This document shows, one piece after another, positions 24,677 to 37,214 of a DNA stretch of 64,000 bases; position 1 is the first letter of the stretch, and each line of letters begins with the position of its first letter. The notes under the pieces were generated by a model that made no database searches, had not been told where the DNA came from, and saw nothing but the letters and a program-made list of their open reading frames with translations. The position numbers and the translations under genes are program-made. The DNA comes from Panorpa germanica (Eukaryota > Arthropoda > Insecta > Mecoptera > Panorpidae), in the NCBI GenBank assembly GCA_963678705.1, contig OY783223.1, positions 3,162,001 through 3,226,000 on the forward strand. The letters run 5' to 3'.

Positions 24677-25299
24677 CATGTCTTAATTTCTACAAAGCTG
24701 TACTAAATATTCATAAAGTGGGTTACTAGAACCTCAAATGTCCAATTATTTTTTAATAACTCCTTGTATGTTAAGAGATATTAACAATTAAAAAAGTTAT
24801 TTTGTCTCTTTAATTATTAAAGGGATTTAACGATATACAACATTCCAAGTGCATGTGACATCACAATCCTTGTGTAAGGTTACCAACCTTACAGCTCATA
24901 AATCTCTGCTATATGTATTTATATATCAAAATATCAAATATTATTTATAGCTATTTCAAGGAACAATAAAATTTCAATATTATGTCTGCCGTGACAGTGT
25001 TAAATAAAATAAAAACTTATTATTCTTTGATTTGACTTGATTATTTGACTACCAACAGCTACAGAACATTACCACAGCACTGACCTACTCAACAAATAAC
25101 TGACGTTAAAATGCATTTCACGTCATAAAAATATGGCCGACCATTTCTAGCGCTAAAACTACAATTCAATCGTTTAATTGCTATATCTCCATCAATATTT
25201 AGATATTTAATAAAATAGACAAGACAATACATATTTATTAACATCAATTTCAATCAACAATTGAAAAATCGACCACTAAAAATAAGGACACAAGCCCAT
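24677..25299 (+). mobile_element. Main MITE family, copy 5 (5' end lost)
   Basis: 623 bp. The first ~15 bp of the left terminal repeat are missing and the left part has more substitutions than the other copies. The right terminus CACAAGCCCAT is intact. No TA duplication is visible. Confidence 0.85.
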
Positions 25300-27475
25300 T
25301 CGCTTCGTTTGATAAATAAGAGTTACCGGTTGGCAGCCCTAAATGTCAAGAGAGGTACAACGGTGCAGCCTGAGGTAGGGCTACACCACGATACAGCTGA
25401 AACACTCAACTTCCTCAGAGTCGGTTCGTCTGCTATCGTGAAAGGTTCGTCAACAGTAAAAAAAAGTAGGAAAACGAAAGAGAACATTTTTTTAAAAATA
25501 TTTTTAAAAAAAGTTATAAATATTGTTTACACATTAGTTTCCGAAAATAAGGTAAGATTTTTTATCATAATTTACCTAATATATACGTTTCTATTTATAT
25601 ACATATACGGTATATACATAAGCAATCTCAGCTGATTGTCAAATAACGCTTGCTCTTTGTTTTTGACTTGCCAAAGCTATGAGCAGCTGTAGGATAATTA
25701 TTTTTAGTTTAAAACTACATTACATAATATTGTTAAACGTCATTTGAAATATATAGTGAATAGTATATATATTAAAGCGTTCTTTTCTATTATATACTTC
25801 ATTATATACATGTACGAACTCAGTTTCCTTTGTTTGGAAACATAATTGCTCTCTTTGTTATTCCACAGCTGTAGTTTCCTATGATATAACGGTACAATTG
25901 AATGTAATAACAATTATTTATCATGTTTTAAAAGTTACATACTTAAATATATAATATGTATGTATTTTCATTTAAAGAAATTGATTTTTTTTTGTATAAA
26001 TGCTAATGGTGCGATGTCTCTCGCTTCGCTATACAAGGTTTACCTATGCCCTTTTGCTTATGATTCCAAAATAATCGATAGCTGAAATCTATTATGGCTT
26101 GTATACGAGTATAATATTAACCTTCATGTCTTTTGTGTCTCTGTAGATAAAAGTGTATGACTATTGATTTGTTTAACATATTTCTGGTAAATTTCCGTGT
26201 TTAAATGAAGTACGAGTATATACTTTATAACTAATTGATAATTAGTATAATGCATAATGATTATTTAATTGCTTTATACATTACAAATTTGTTGATGACA
26301 ATTTATGTTTTAAGTGTTTAGTAAGTTTTATTATTGTTCTTAATTACCTGCTTAATTGTTTGTTGCGAAACAATACTGTTTTTTAAAAGTTTATTATATT
26401 TTTCAAAATTGTTTAAAACATTCTTAAGAGAAGTGATTTTTTATTAGTTTTGACTAGAAAAAATGCGACGCGCAAAGGAAAGTTTCAAGTTTGATATATA
26501 AGGTTCACACTTCTCCCCGCCAGGATCGCCTCGAACTCTCTAACTTTTCGCACAAATTCTAACCCAACTTTTATTAAATGTATTAATGGAAGCTACATAA
26601 TAAATTTTTGAATTTGTCTGTCAAGGTTACTACCTTTTTTCTTCTACAACATTATTTCGTACGTACAAATACGCATGAAAAAATGCCCGCGGTAATACAT
26701 ATATATAATAATTTTGATGTAATAATACGCTTATGTGCAGTGGCACGAAACCCTATGAACAAAATGGCCACCAAACAAACATTTTTAGGTTATATTTTGC
26801 AAAAAAGGTATCTAAAGGTGTATAGGTAATAAATTTACAGGTAGTCTTATACATGATTTCATATTTTAAGATCTGATCTTTATCAGACCACGATTATTTC
26901 TGTACATTTTTTTTATTAAACCTTCAAAACCTTATCCAGAATTGGTCTAAATTCACAGACCCAACTATTATAATATTTAAAAATATATCCATGTGTTGAA
27001 CACAGTGATAAAAAATGCTTTTAATGTTCACTCTTGTTTTGTCAGATTGCAGCAGGTTTGAACACGTTTTTTAAAAAGTTCTTTATATGTAGCTCTTACT
27101 ACAGACAATGATTAGCTAAGGATATTTACCCACCTCTCACTCTCTCCCCCGCGTTGGTGAACTGTCTCATTTTAGGGTTGCATTAGGCAGTGTTGCCAGT
27201 TCGAAAAAAATATTAGATAAGTAAAAACCTAAAACTGTTGTTATTATAAGATTATTACCAATGTTGTCGGGTATAAAAATAATTTTGAAGTATCCTTTTG
27301 GATATTTTCAATCAATTGGTACATTTAGTATTATTTAACATAATATTTTTTACCTAACGTTATGTTTTATTATTTACCAAAGTTTACCATAATTCGTTTG
27401 ACTTTGACTTTGAAAATTTGTTAATAATATATTACTTTAATTTGTAACATTATATAATCTTGCAAAAAAGTTTTA
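25300..27475. other. Gene-poor spacer
   Basis: A 124-codon frame begins in the tail of MITE copy 5 and runs to 25635; it has no splice or start support and its second half is low-complexity hydrophobic, so I do not call it. Nothing else is recognisable. Confidence 0.45.
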
Positions 27476-27479
27476 TTAA

Positions 27480-28611
27480 GGGGAGGGTAAGGTCAAAACG
27501 ATAAAAAAGAAGCATATTTTCGAAATGTTTTTTGACGACATAGTTAATATATAACTATTTCTATAATTACTACATGATAAAATAACATTTAAAGAATACT
27601 TTGTCAAATTTTCTTAAATATATGTCAAGAAATGAGCCATTGACAGCGAATCTCCGCAGACGTCACAAAAATAAGTAACATTGCGGTGCTACTCATAACT
27701 CATCACTGGATTTTCTGAAATCGAAAAACCAAAATGATTTCATTAGTTGATAAGTTTCTGCAGGTAATGTTGTCGAGTTTTTTATTGATTTTTCTTTTTT
27801 TTAATAATTTTAATAAAAAAAATAATTTTTTTTTAGCACTTAAAAGTCAAAATACAGACTTTTCATGATAAAAATCTTTGTTATTTTAAAATATGTTAAA
27901 ACTAAAAAAAACTCGACGGGATTAGGTTTCAACTTTATTTATTTATATTATTGTACAACATATTAAATTTATTGTGCAAAAATTTGAAGTCGATTGAAGT
28001 AAAACTGTCGGAGATATAAAGTTTTAGGTCTTCACCTCTTTGGTCTGGTTTAGTCTTTTTTGAAAATTTTAAAAGCGGTTTCACACACATAGCTTTTTCA
28101 GAGTCGGTGTTCTCTCTAGCTCAAAATCTACTGGACCGATCCTTTTTAAACGTTGCACACTCTTTCTTTACGTAAATGCCGAGGTAACGCTGTCGATTAT
28201 TTTTAAATTTTAACGTATTTTAAAATAACAAAGATTCTGATTTTTTTCATGAAAAATCGGTATATTGACTTAAAAATTTTATAGTGCTTTAAAAATTAAA
28301 AAAATCAATAAACTTGGCAGCGTTACCTGCAGAAATTTATCAACTAATGAAATCATTTTCGTTTTTCGATTTCAGAAAATCCAATGATGAGTTATGAGGG
28401 ACACCGCAAAGTTACTTTTTTTTGTGACGTCAGCGGAGATTCGCTGTCAATGTCTTATTTCTTGATATTTATTTATGAAAATTTCACAAAGTATTCTTTA
28501 AATGTTATTTCATCGTGTAGTAATTATAGAGATTATTATATATTAACTGTGTCGTCAAAAAACATTATCGAAAATATGCTTCTTTTTTATCGTTTTGACT
28601 TTACCACCCCC
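27480..28611. mobile_element. TTAA-flanked 1.1-kb palindromic element
   Basis: 1132 bp bounded by TTAA at 27476-27479 and 28612-28615. The arms are inverted repeats of several hundred bp with divergence, starting GGGGAGGGTAAGGTCAAAAC and mirrored as GTTTTGACTTTACCACCCCC. TTAA duplications are characteristic of piggyBac-type transposases. It is non-coding. A truncated relative lies at 39109-39692. Confidence 0.75.
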
Positions 28612-28615
28612 TTAA

Positions 28616-29123
28616 CTAATGAAATAAGAAGTATATAAATTATATTACCTCTACAAATACTGACACCGATAATTTTCTAAACGGCATTTAAATTAATCAC
28701 GTGGTATTTTTTTGCGGATTATCCTTTAATTCCCGATATACCTTCTTCCGCGTCAGGAATATCTTTACGCGACCTTCATTCTTGGTTTCCACTTTATCCC
28801 GTCAAGTTGCAAGGCTTCCTATGTTTTGCTCTTTGTAAAGGGAGAGTTTTCAAGTGGTTATATATACTCATACCTATATAGTCTATAGCTTTCCTTTTTC
28901 TATAGTAATGTAAGAATATATCACCATTCTATATACAAGTTGGCGCATGCGCGATGACGCAAATATGTGATACCATTCATTATTGCTTCCCGGAGTTCAA
29001 AGTACCAGGACGTATTTTACTAAATTGCAGGAGTTTATTGTATAGAAGTGATGAAAGGCCTTCGCGTTCGTCATAATAACACTGTCAAAATATTTACATG
29101 TTCCGCCATCTTTTCGACTTCTA
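28616..29123. other. Spacer
   Basis: Contains GGCGCATGCGCGATGACGC at about 28944-28962, a GC-rich palindromic block resembling NRF1-type promoter sites, but no adjacent gene start can be assigned. Confidence 0.4.
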
Positions 29124-29755
29124 ATGGGCTTGTGTCCTATGTCTTAATTTCTATAAAAGTGTACTATATATTGATAAAGTGGGTTACTAGAACCTCAAAT
29201 GTTCAATTATTTTTTAATAACTCCTTATATGTTAAGAGATATTAACAATTAAAAAAGTCATTTTGTCTCTTTAATTATTAAAGGGATTCAACGTTGGACA
29301 ACATTCCAAATGCATGTGACATCACAACCGGTAGTTGCTCTTTTATACAACAGAGCGTAGAAGAGATATATTCTTGACAGAACTCTGACAAGTTACCAGC
29401 TCATAAATCTCTGCTATATGTATTTATATATCAAAATATCAAATATTATTTAGAGCAATTTCAAGAAACAATCAAATTTCAATATTATGTCAGCGTTAAC
29501 TTATTATTCTTTGGCTTGACTTGATTATTTCGACTACCAACAGCTACAAAACATTACCACAGCACTGACCTACTCAACAAATAACTGACGTTAAAATGCA
29601 TTTCACGTCATACAAATAAGGCCGACCATTTCTAGCGACCATTTCTAAAACTACAATTCAAATTTTGAATTACTATATCCCCGTCAACATTTAGATAGTT
29701 AATAAGATATTTATTAAGAAAAATCGACCACTAAAAAATGAGGACAGAAGACCAT
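29124..29755 (+). mobile_element. Main MITE family, copy 6 (variant interior)
   Basis: 632 bp with intact left end and a degenerate right end (GGACAGAAGACCAT). Around 29328-29395 the family sequence is replaced by an unrelated ~65-bp block (CCGGTAGTTGCTCTTTTATA and onwards), and a block near the AATAAAACTTATTATT region is shortened. It is the most diverged near full-length copy. Confidence 0.82.
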
Positions 29756-29930
29756 TTTATGATTATATTATAGCAAACCTTAAAAATGATTTTTTTAAAT
29801 AAACATTGTTACTTGTATGTTTAAAAAATTTGTAGTTATTTAACGTCGCTCTATTTTCGATGGCGAGTCCTAACACTGACAACCTCTTACAATGTTGGTA
29901 GTATTTATGATGACGTGGCTGATCCAACAG

Positions 29931-30475
29931 CCCGCTGTTGGAAGAAGTTGTACAACACGTCCACACTAGCGCGACATGCAACTTAATACGTCGGAGACTT
30001 TCATATTTCGAACAAATTCCTTCAAACTGCTTTAGAAAGGAAAAGTAATATAACTCAGTTATTTAACAGGGTCTCTGCTAACTCGTGCTAACCGTTGTGA
30101 AAGTCAGTTTGACAAGGGTCTATTTCATTTCTCCATTTAAACACCATATTCAATTATTTTTATTTATTTACTAAACACAACTAAAAGAAACCGTCAACAA
30201 ACTAAGATTATACTGGAGTCAGACCATTTTGCCGAGATCACATTCAACATCGTAATCCTTTTAGAAGTACCGCCAAAGGATTGAAACATTTTTGTTTTAT
30301 AGAAATACTACCTAGAATTTTTTAAGTAAGGGTTTTATTAGTGTCGCACTAGTCTGTACGTTAGAAGTACAACACATTTAGTACAGTCATGTTTAAATAA
30401 CGTCAACTGAACGTCAAATGAAAATATATAAATATTGGATGTCGCATGTTTAAGTCGCACCAGTGTGTACGACAC
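29931..30475. repeat. Dispersed repeat A with inverted-repeat ends
   Basis: The left part (29936-30012) is the reverse complement of 31640-31716. The right part (about 30335-30475) carries GTCGCACTAGTCTGTACG and a block that recurs reversed at 50195-50275. The motif GTACAGACTAGTGCGAC recurs at its ends. Probably a non-autonomous DNA transposon, but its exact ends are not resolved. Confidence 0.5.
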
Positions 30476-31176
30476 ATTACCTCGCTATCTATATCCATTC
30501 TATAATTATCTATGACGACCTCGAAACTATGCTTCACATATAATAAAATTTCGCTGAGGAAAATTAATAATACAGTAAAAGTTTGTGTATATATTAATTT
30601 TCCACGAATAAGCACGGCCTAGGGTACCATTATACATATACATTTGTAATATATGTATCTCTGCGTTATTAATATCCAAAATGACATTTCATAAAAAAAC
30701 TGGAAGTGGAACACGCGATAGTAAAATATAATAAAAGTATATATGGCTTTTTTTCTAGTAGGTATATATGTAATTTTTATGTTAAGGAATATCAAATTTA
30801 ACCTTAAAAGTATTATAATAATAGGTATTGCCAATATCGCTGCTTTTGCAGTAATATTTTAGTTTTAACCTCGGAAAAAATTGTAAACTTATTTTTAAGC
30901 ATAGGTGCACATTAATCACAATATAGACTTTGTGATTAGGTTGAGACAATGGTGTTTGAAACGGTTTTGTTACAACTGTGCGTGACTCCATATGTTTCTA
31001 TGGCCCGTACCTAATAATCAGATTGTCGAAAGTTTCCAACAAGGCGGTGACTTCGATAAAAAAAAAAACATCGACTTTGAACTCACAAAAGAAACCGAGT
31101 TTACTTTTTCTTTCTCACAACCTTCATAATATAATTCTTGATGGAATAGTAATAAATGACGTATCACATACACGTA

Positions 31177-31235
31177 CCATGCATTGGAATTTTCTATAAC
31201 GTTGGATCCCTTTAATAATTAGAGAGACAAAAGTC
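31177..31235 (-). repeat. Fragment of the main MITE family
   Basis: A ~60-bp stretch (ATAACGTTGGATCCCTTTAA and onward) matches the GTTGAATCCCTTTAATAATT core of the family in reverse orientation, with more substitutions than the complete copies. Confidence 0.5.
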
Positions 31236-31589
31236 TATTCTTAAATTTTTTAGAAAATATAGGGCTAAACGGTGTTTGCAATATAAATTGTTTTTTTAGT
31301 ACACGCTCTAAAGTATGTTTTTTCTAATCTTGAATTTATACCCGATAATTATTTTATAATTACAGTTTTACAATTAACATAACAATTACAATTAGCATAA
31401 TTACTTCTTAAACCTGTCCATTAGAACTAGAAATGTTCCATAATTGTTTAAACACTAAATATATGTTATTTATTAAATGCGCAATTTAAAAGGACATAGA
31501 TTACGTCAGTTTTCATTTGTTCTTTATATAAATTTGCCTTGTCAATATTCAACTTCAATTTTACCATTAGTATGCTGTAAACACAAATG

Positions 31590-31765
31590 TAATGTATGAT
31601 ACAGACTAGTGCGAAAAAAACATGCGACACTAATAAAACCTTACTAATGAAAGCTTCCGACGTATTAAGTTGCATGTCGCACTAGTGTGAATGTGTTGTA
31701 CAACTTCTTGCAACAAATGTTGGATGTTGCATGTTTATGTCGTACCAGTCTGTACCATACATAAT
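31590..31765. repeat. Dispersed repeat B, inverse of repeat A ends
   Basis: Contains the reverse complement of 29936-30012 plus the ACAGACTAGTGCGA and GTCGTACCAGTCTGTAC end motifs. Repeats A and B lie head to head about 1.6 kb apart. Confidence 0.5.
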
Positions 31766-31820
31766 ATTACGAATATTGAAGTAAATATTATATAGCAATG
31801 TTTACAGAGTAATATATATA

Positions 31821-32310
31821 CAGGGTGTCCCAATATTCAACGATAAGCCGGCACCAGAAGGTGGTCCTGCTCATGACTGCACAAGAAAAAAAAATCCTGA
31901 AGAGTTGCGCCAATTTTTAAAAAAACTTGCCATAGTAGTGTTCATACTTTTTTTTTACACCACGATGAGTTAAAGTTGACTGAAAGTAAAAATCTTTAAA
32001 AAATTTAGGGAAAAAAAAATATTTCGATTAAATTTTGTGTAAAAACTACTAGCATTCTGGGAGTTTTAATAGTTGTGATGGATAGCAGTGCTATTTAGGT
32101 TGCCGATACAAAAAAAAATTCAGAAATATTTGAAAAATTGTGGTCATGGTAGTTAAAAACATCTTAAGGTGTTACAATTTTCGAAAAAAAATTATTTTTT
32201 TTTCTAATTCCTAAACAAAATGAGATAAATTTTTTTTCTTTTTTTCTTGTGTAGTCATGAGCAGGACCACCCTCTGGTGCCGGCTTATCGTTGAATTTTG
32301 GGACACCCTG
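31821..32310. mobile_element. Palindromic MITE, CAGGGTGTCCC ends
   Basis: 490 bp starting CAGGGTGTCCCAA and ending GGGACACCCTG, inside TATATATA on both sides, consistent with TA target duplication. The arms are close to 60 bp of near-perfect inverted repeat (CAACGATAAGCCGGCACC and its mirror). Non-coding. Confidence 0.8.
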
Positions 32311-32774
32311 TATATATATATTAATAAATAAATTGAGAGTTAAATAATTTCGCTATTTTTATCAAAGAATGTTTACATTTTCTTCTCAGCTGACAATTTA
32401 TATCAGAAATAATTTTTGGCGCAGTTTATATTTTTCAGAATCAAAAATAAATTGTTATAGGTTTAAAGTTTAATAAGATGTTTTGTTTAAGATAGCACAG
32501 GTCCACTGCGTGGACGTGGACGTACGTAGTATCTAGTTTGACAGGTTTAACATAATATTATTGTTTGATGTTGTTTTGATGATACAACAATATAACATTG
32601 AGTAGTAGCAGTTGTTTTGCTACCTCTAAAAATTATGTAAAGAATATATTCATACGAAAAGCATTATAGGTAAAGTGGGTGTCGATAACTAACGTCTTAA
32701 TCGTAAGAAGGATCGTATATAAAGTAAGATTGCGAACACAAGAAATAAATGAATAATTTGAAAATAATAAAAGT

Positions 32775-32897
32775 ACCGCCACTAAAATCACTTTAATTTG
32801 TAAACTAATGATCGTAATGTCATGAAATTTTGACAGATATCGCTTGACGGTTGGTACTATCTGAAAATCATATGGGTTTGTCAATAGTGGTACCATC
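32775..32897. repeat. Dispersed repeat, inverse of 37831-37958
   Basis: Contains TCATATGGGTTTGTCAATAG and a GGTACCATC end, matching the reverse complement of 37831-37958 by eye with scattered differences. Confidence 0.55.
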
Positions 32898-32950
32898 TAT
32901 ATATATGTCATCCTAAGAACTTGGGTGATGTGTTGCACAAAAATATGTAA

Positions 32951-33220
32951 TTGCAATCTCAAAGTGTTCGTGATTCATTTGAAATATATTCTGACGGTTC
33001 CCAGATCGCCAGGATTGCACAATCTTGTAACATTAGTTTCCCAACATGTACCAGATTGTCTGGCTCAAATCACTGCCATACAAAACGTGTATACGTGTTT
33101 ACACCGACCGCGCGCCATATGGTATACAACAGGGGGGGGAGGCCCACAAACTGCAGTTCACGGTTAATATGTACAACGAGAAATTAATACAAAAGACCCG
33201 CTAAACGTTGTTACATTCAT
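32951..33220 (+). pseudogene. Possible Tc1/mariner transposase remnant
   Basis: A ~79-codon frame reads DGSQIARIAQSCNIS then RGGRPTNCSSRLICTTRN. This has the layout of the N-terminal helix-turn-helix and GRPRxxT linker of Tc1-like transposases. It lacks a start context and a catalytic DDE/D domain, so it would be a broken fragment. The call rests on pattern only. Confidence 0.35.
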
Positions 33221-33619
33221 TTAGGGTTTATTTTACATAAAAGGGTTGCCTTTTCAATACTTTTTCTATGTTAATATAATATCAGATTACGTTAAAAAGA
33301 TTATCTTTAATATAAAAATTCAATCTCTAAACTTTTTATGCAAGATTATGCTGAACTAATATATTTGTGCAAGACTTTACGTTTATTTTACAAAAATATA
33401 CATTTTTTATTATAAATAGAGAGTTAAGTATCATTCTCACTCACTGCTTTAATTTTATTTTGTATTTAATTTAAATTGTTTAGCATATGACAATACGCGT
33501 TGTCATTCACAGTACCATTTTTAATTTAATTTATTTTTTAAGTTTTCTTAGTTTTTTTAGAACCTTACAAGGTCCAATGTTTTAAATTAAAAATATTAAA
33601 TTAAGAAAAACTATATTAT

Positions 33620-33939
33620 ACTAGCTGTCCCGGCCACGCGTTGCTGTGACTAACGTTTTTGTCATATTACATTACATAGCGCCATCTATTGAATATTTAC
33701 TCAATCTTGTCAACAGAATATTTACTCAATCTATTTATCAACAGATGTCGCCATCTTTTAAAATCAGATAATTAATAATAAATCATAATAATTAATCATA
33801 AATTGAGATTGTAAGCTATCCTATCTTTCAAGTTGGATCAAACTGCACCCGGTGTACAAATTTGATTAAAATCGGTTAAGTAGTTTAGGAGTCCATCGCG
33901 AGCACACAACGTGACACGTAATTTATATATATTAAGATT
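33620..33939 (+). repeat. Widespread insect repeat, CTAGCTGTCCCGG type
   Basis: Begins ACTAGCTGTCCCGGCCACGC and ends with AATCGGTTAAGTAGTTTAGG, a GTGACACG motif and ATATATATTAAGAT. This signature is common in insect genomes; I cannot assign the element class with certainty. Contains an internal tandem duplication of GAATATTTACTCAATCT. Confidence 0.6.
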
Positions 33940-34263
33940 ATAACCTCCAAAATGTGACAATCTGTCAAAATGCAGTAGGATTTACTTTTAAAAGAAGTTT
34001 AATGTCAGTTTTTGAAAAATATAGAAGTGAAAACAATTTCTATTACTAATTGTTATTAAAAATAGCAATTTTAATTATTTCACATACAACTTTGTCGAAC
34101 TGTAATTTATATTACTAACGATGCATACGCACCAACTAAATTAACTAAACTTAAATTAAAACACAAATGTGAAATGGAATGCTTAAACGAGAACCTGAAA
34201 TCTAGATTACAATATTAAATACAAACAGTAAATTAAATATCAAAACAGTGAGTGGGAATGAGG
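33940..34263 (+). repeat. Dispersed repeat C, copy 1
   Basis: Starts ATAACCTCCAAAATGTGACA and ends CAGTGAGTGGGAATGAG. A second copy lies in reverse orientation at 43047-43344. It abuts the preceding repeat directly, so the pair may be one composite insertion. Confidence 0.65.
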
Positions 34264-35179
34264 CTTTATAATTGGAAAAAAACTTATTATTATGGATAAA
34301 CAGCACAGAATATAAGAAAAAACGGTGCCTACTGCTATTGTACAATGTGACCTTCAGATTATTTTTTAAAATTTATTTCAGTAAAGTCAGCCTATTTCCT
34401 CCAATACGACTTCCTACTATGTTGACAGTTTTTATGGTGACGTGGCTTAAATCTTTCGTGTTTTTATTAATTACTAATTTATAACGTCGTAATATTATAA
34501 TTTAATAACATTTCATAAAAAATCATCAAAATCAAAGCAGATTATAAAAATTTAAATCTCCTTAAAAAGCAGATATCTTCACAATTAACAAATATTCTTT
34601 AGAGATACTTAGAGCAGTCAGATAGTAAAATCTAGCCACATTTCTTTACCTCTTTAAAGAAATAAAACAATAAACAAATCAGTATATATTGTTTCATATT
34701 GCAGTTGTTTACAAAAATTAGTTTTTTTCCACAAAAAACATATTGAATTATAAAGAACATACAATTTTATTTGCATTCCGAATGTAATACATGTTTGACT
34801 TGCATATATGCATATGTATATGTAGATATGTATATCATTTGCAACTGAGAGCGATTATGAAGGTCAAAACATATGAGACATGCTGTTGCCAACAATTAAA
34901 GTGAGATAGCTATATTATTATGTATACCTGTTCTATTTTAACAATCAGCTGTTTCAGCTGATATTAGCAAATCGCTAATATTATTCTAAAGAGAATACAG
35001 TGACCCCCCACTACTTTTATTATGTACACAGTAAAAATAAAAACAAAGATATATAATTGACAGTGTCATTTGTTTGGTGAAATATATGAGTATATGTTGT
35101 AAAATTGAGTAATCTTTTTTTAAAGATCTGTGGTTATTTCTTAATTCCCTTAGGACCTATTTATAATACTCTATTAATA
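34264..35179. other. Spacer
   Basis: AT-rich; a 70-codon hydrophobic frame at 34272-34484 has no splice or start support. Nothing else recognised. Confidence 0.45.
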
Positions 35180-35816
35180 ATGGGCTTGTGTCCTATGTCT
35201 TAATTTCTATAAAAGTGTACTATATATTGATAAAGTGGGTTACTAGAACCTCAAATGTTCAATTATTTTTTAATAACTCCTTATATGTTAGGAGATATTA
35301 ACAATTAAAAAACTCATTTTGTCTCTTTAATTATTAAAGGGATTCAACGTTGTACAAACTCCAAATGCATGTGACATCACAATCCTTGTGTAAGGTTACC
35401 AACCTTACAGATCATAAATCTCTGCTATATGTATTTATATATCAAAATATCAAATATTATTTACAGCTATTTCAAAGAACAATAAAATTCCAATATTATG
35501 TCTGCCTTAACAGGGTTAAATAAAGTAAAAACTTATTATTCTTTGACTTGACTGGATTGTTTGAGTACCAACAGCTACAAAACATTACCACAACACTGAC
35601 CTACTCAACAAATAACTGACGTTAAAATGCAGTTCATGTCATACAAATATGGCCGACCATTTCTAGCGCTAAAACTGCAATTCGAATTTTTAATTGCTAT
35701 ATCTCCGTCAATATTTAGATATTTAATAAAATAGACACGCCAATACACATTTATTAACATCAATTTCAATCAACAATTGAAAAATCGACCACTAAAAAAT
35801 GAGGACACAAGCCCAT
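35180..35816 (+). mobile_element. Main MITE family, copy 7 (best reference copy)
   Basis: 637 bp with both termini perfect (ATGGGCTTGTGTCCT / AGGACACAAGCCCAT) and TA duplications at 35178-35179 and 35817-35818. Useful as the reference for the family. Confidence 0.92.
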
Positions 35817-35833
35817 TATCTACAAAAATTGTA

Positions 35834-36398
35834 TTTTGATTCGCAATATAGATGGCGATACTATACAGCAGGTTAAATATTATCAAAAAAACCATGTTTT
35901 TTTATGTTTAAATCGTTTTATGTAAGTAATTATAAACGTGAATCAAAATCTAAAGCTGCAATTAGTTAGATGAATAACGTATCTACATTTTAAGCTTTCT
36001 TCCACTGACTTTTAATGAGTTGGAACCGCAAAAATAACTTTTGAGAATTAATATTGCTATATTATCTAGTTAAATTCCAATTTTTATATGAAAATTTGTC
36101 ATAAATTTTATAACCTTTATCATGGTTCTCAAACTTACGCTTAAGACTTAAAAATATATAGAGTATTCGATAATATCCCAGTCAATATCGCAATATTCAT
36201 TTTCAAAACTTATTTTTACGGTTCCCACTCATTAAAAGTCAGTGGAAGAAAGTTTAAAATGTAGATACGTTATTCATCTAACTAATTGCAGCTTTAGATT
36301 TTGATTCGCGTTTATAGTTACTTACATAAAAAACATGTTTCTTAAAATAATATTTAACCTGTTGTATAGTATCGCCATCTATATTTCGCGAATCAAAA
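35834..36398. mobile_element. Palindromic element, TTTTGATTCGC ends
   Basis: 565 bp with arms of about 200 bp: TTTTGATTCGCAATATAGAT at the left is mirrored by ATCTATATTTCGCGAATCAAAA at the right, and the CCACTGACTTTTAATGAGT block is mirrored too. No clear target duplication. It begins 17 bp after MITE copy 7. Confidence 0.75.
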
Positions 36399-36769
36399 AT
36401 GGACAAGTATCGTTTCACCTTAAGATACTGGCTGAAGTTTAGAAACTAAAATATTCGTCATTGTGTCAGTGAGCACGCTCCTTTATGTAAACAGTTCATT
36501 TTTACATATTACAATTTATAGAATTAATAAATTTATTCTATATGTATTAAGGTTGCAAGGCACCAATGGTACTTTTGAAGCCAGGTTTTGAAATCTTGGC
36601 AGAATATTATTTATTACCAGATATTTCTAGATGTTTCGTAGAATATTACTCTTGGAACAAAATTAATTATGTATATGTTTAATCTTATGTGTTAAGTATA
36701 CAATATCTAAAAATATTTCTTATAAAAACTATGACGTCCTTGAAATAGCAAATATAAAGCATAGTTTAA

Positions 36770-37077
36770 GGCCTGTCGCACACTGCAAGCGTATTTAATC
36801 GACTCCTGTATTTATTGCATGTGTTGTGTTACAATACATATACATACGATAGAACGCCAAGTCAAACTTGTGTACTGTAGGGTGTATTGGAGTTGTTTTG
36901 CACTAACATAATTCATCATCAGAGCAAACGTTTACTTTCATTTTTATTAATACACCACTGTTATGAAAGAGACTATTGCTTTCTCTTTCATATCTCTTCT
37001 AGTGTATTCGTTTGGTGTCTTCCGTGTATACGTCAGGTTAAAATTCGCTTAAATACGCTTGCAGTGTGCGACTAGCT
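36770..37077. mobile_element. PIF/Harbinger-like MITE
   Basis: 308 bp with ~27-bp inverted ends (CGCACACTGCAAGCGTATTTAA mirrored) and TAA target duplications (36767-36769, 37078-37080). A 3-bp TWA duplication is the PIF/Harbinger signature. The interior GTGTATTGGAGTT...CACTGTTATGAAAG block is shared with the element at 48655. Confidence 0.78.
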
Positions 37078-37214
37078 TAACGAGGTGACGTCATTTATCG
37101 AAGAACTAGCGATGGAATGACAAGGCAAGAATTGTTAAATATCTAAATATGTATTTTAATGTTCCCAGACTTAAATCCTAGGCTTTAAAAATTTAAAGTT
37201 TGGATTCTAGGCTA

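Noticed and set aside
25261-25635. 124-codon + strand frame
   Set aside because: Starts inside the MITE copy 5 tail, has no ATG or splice support, and ends in low-complexity hydrophobic sequence.
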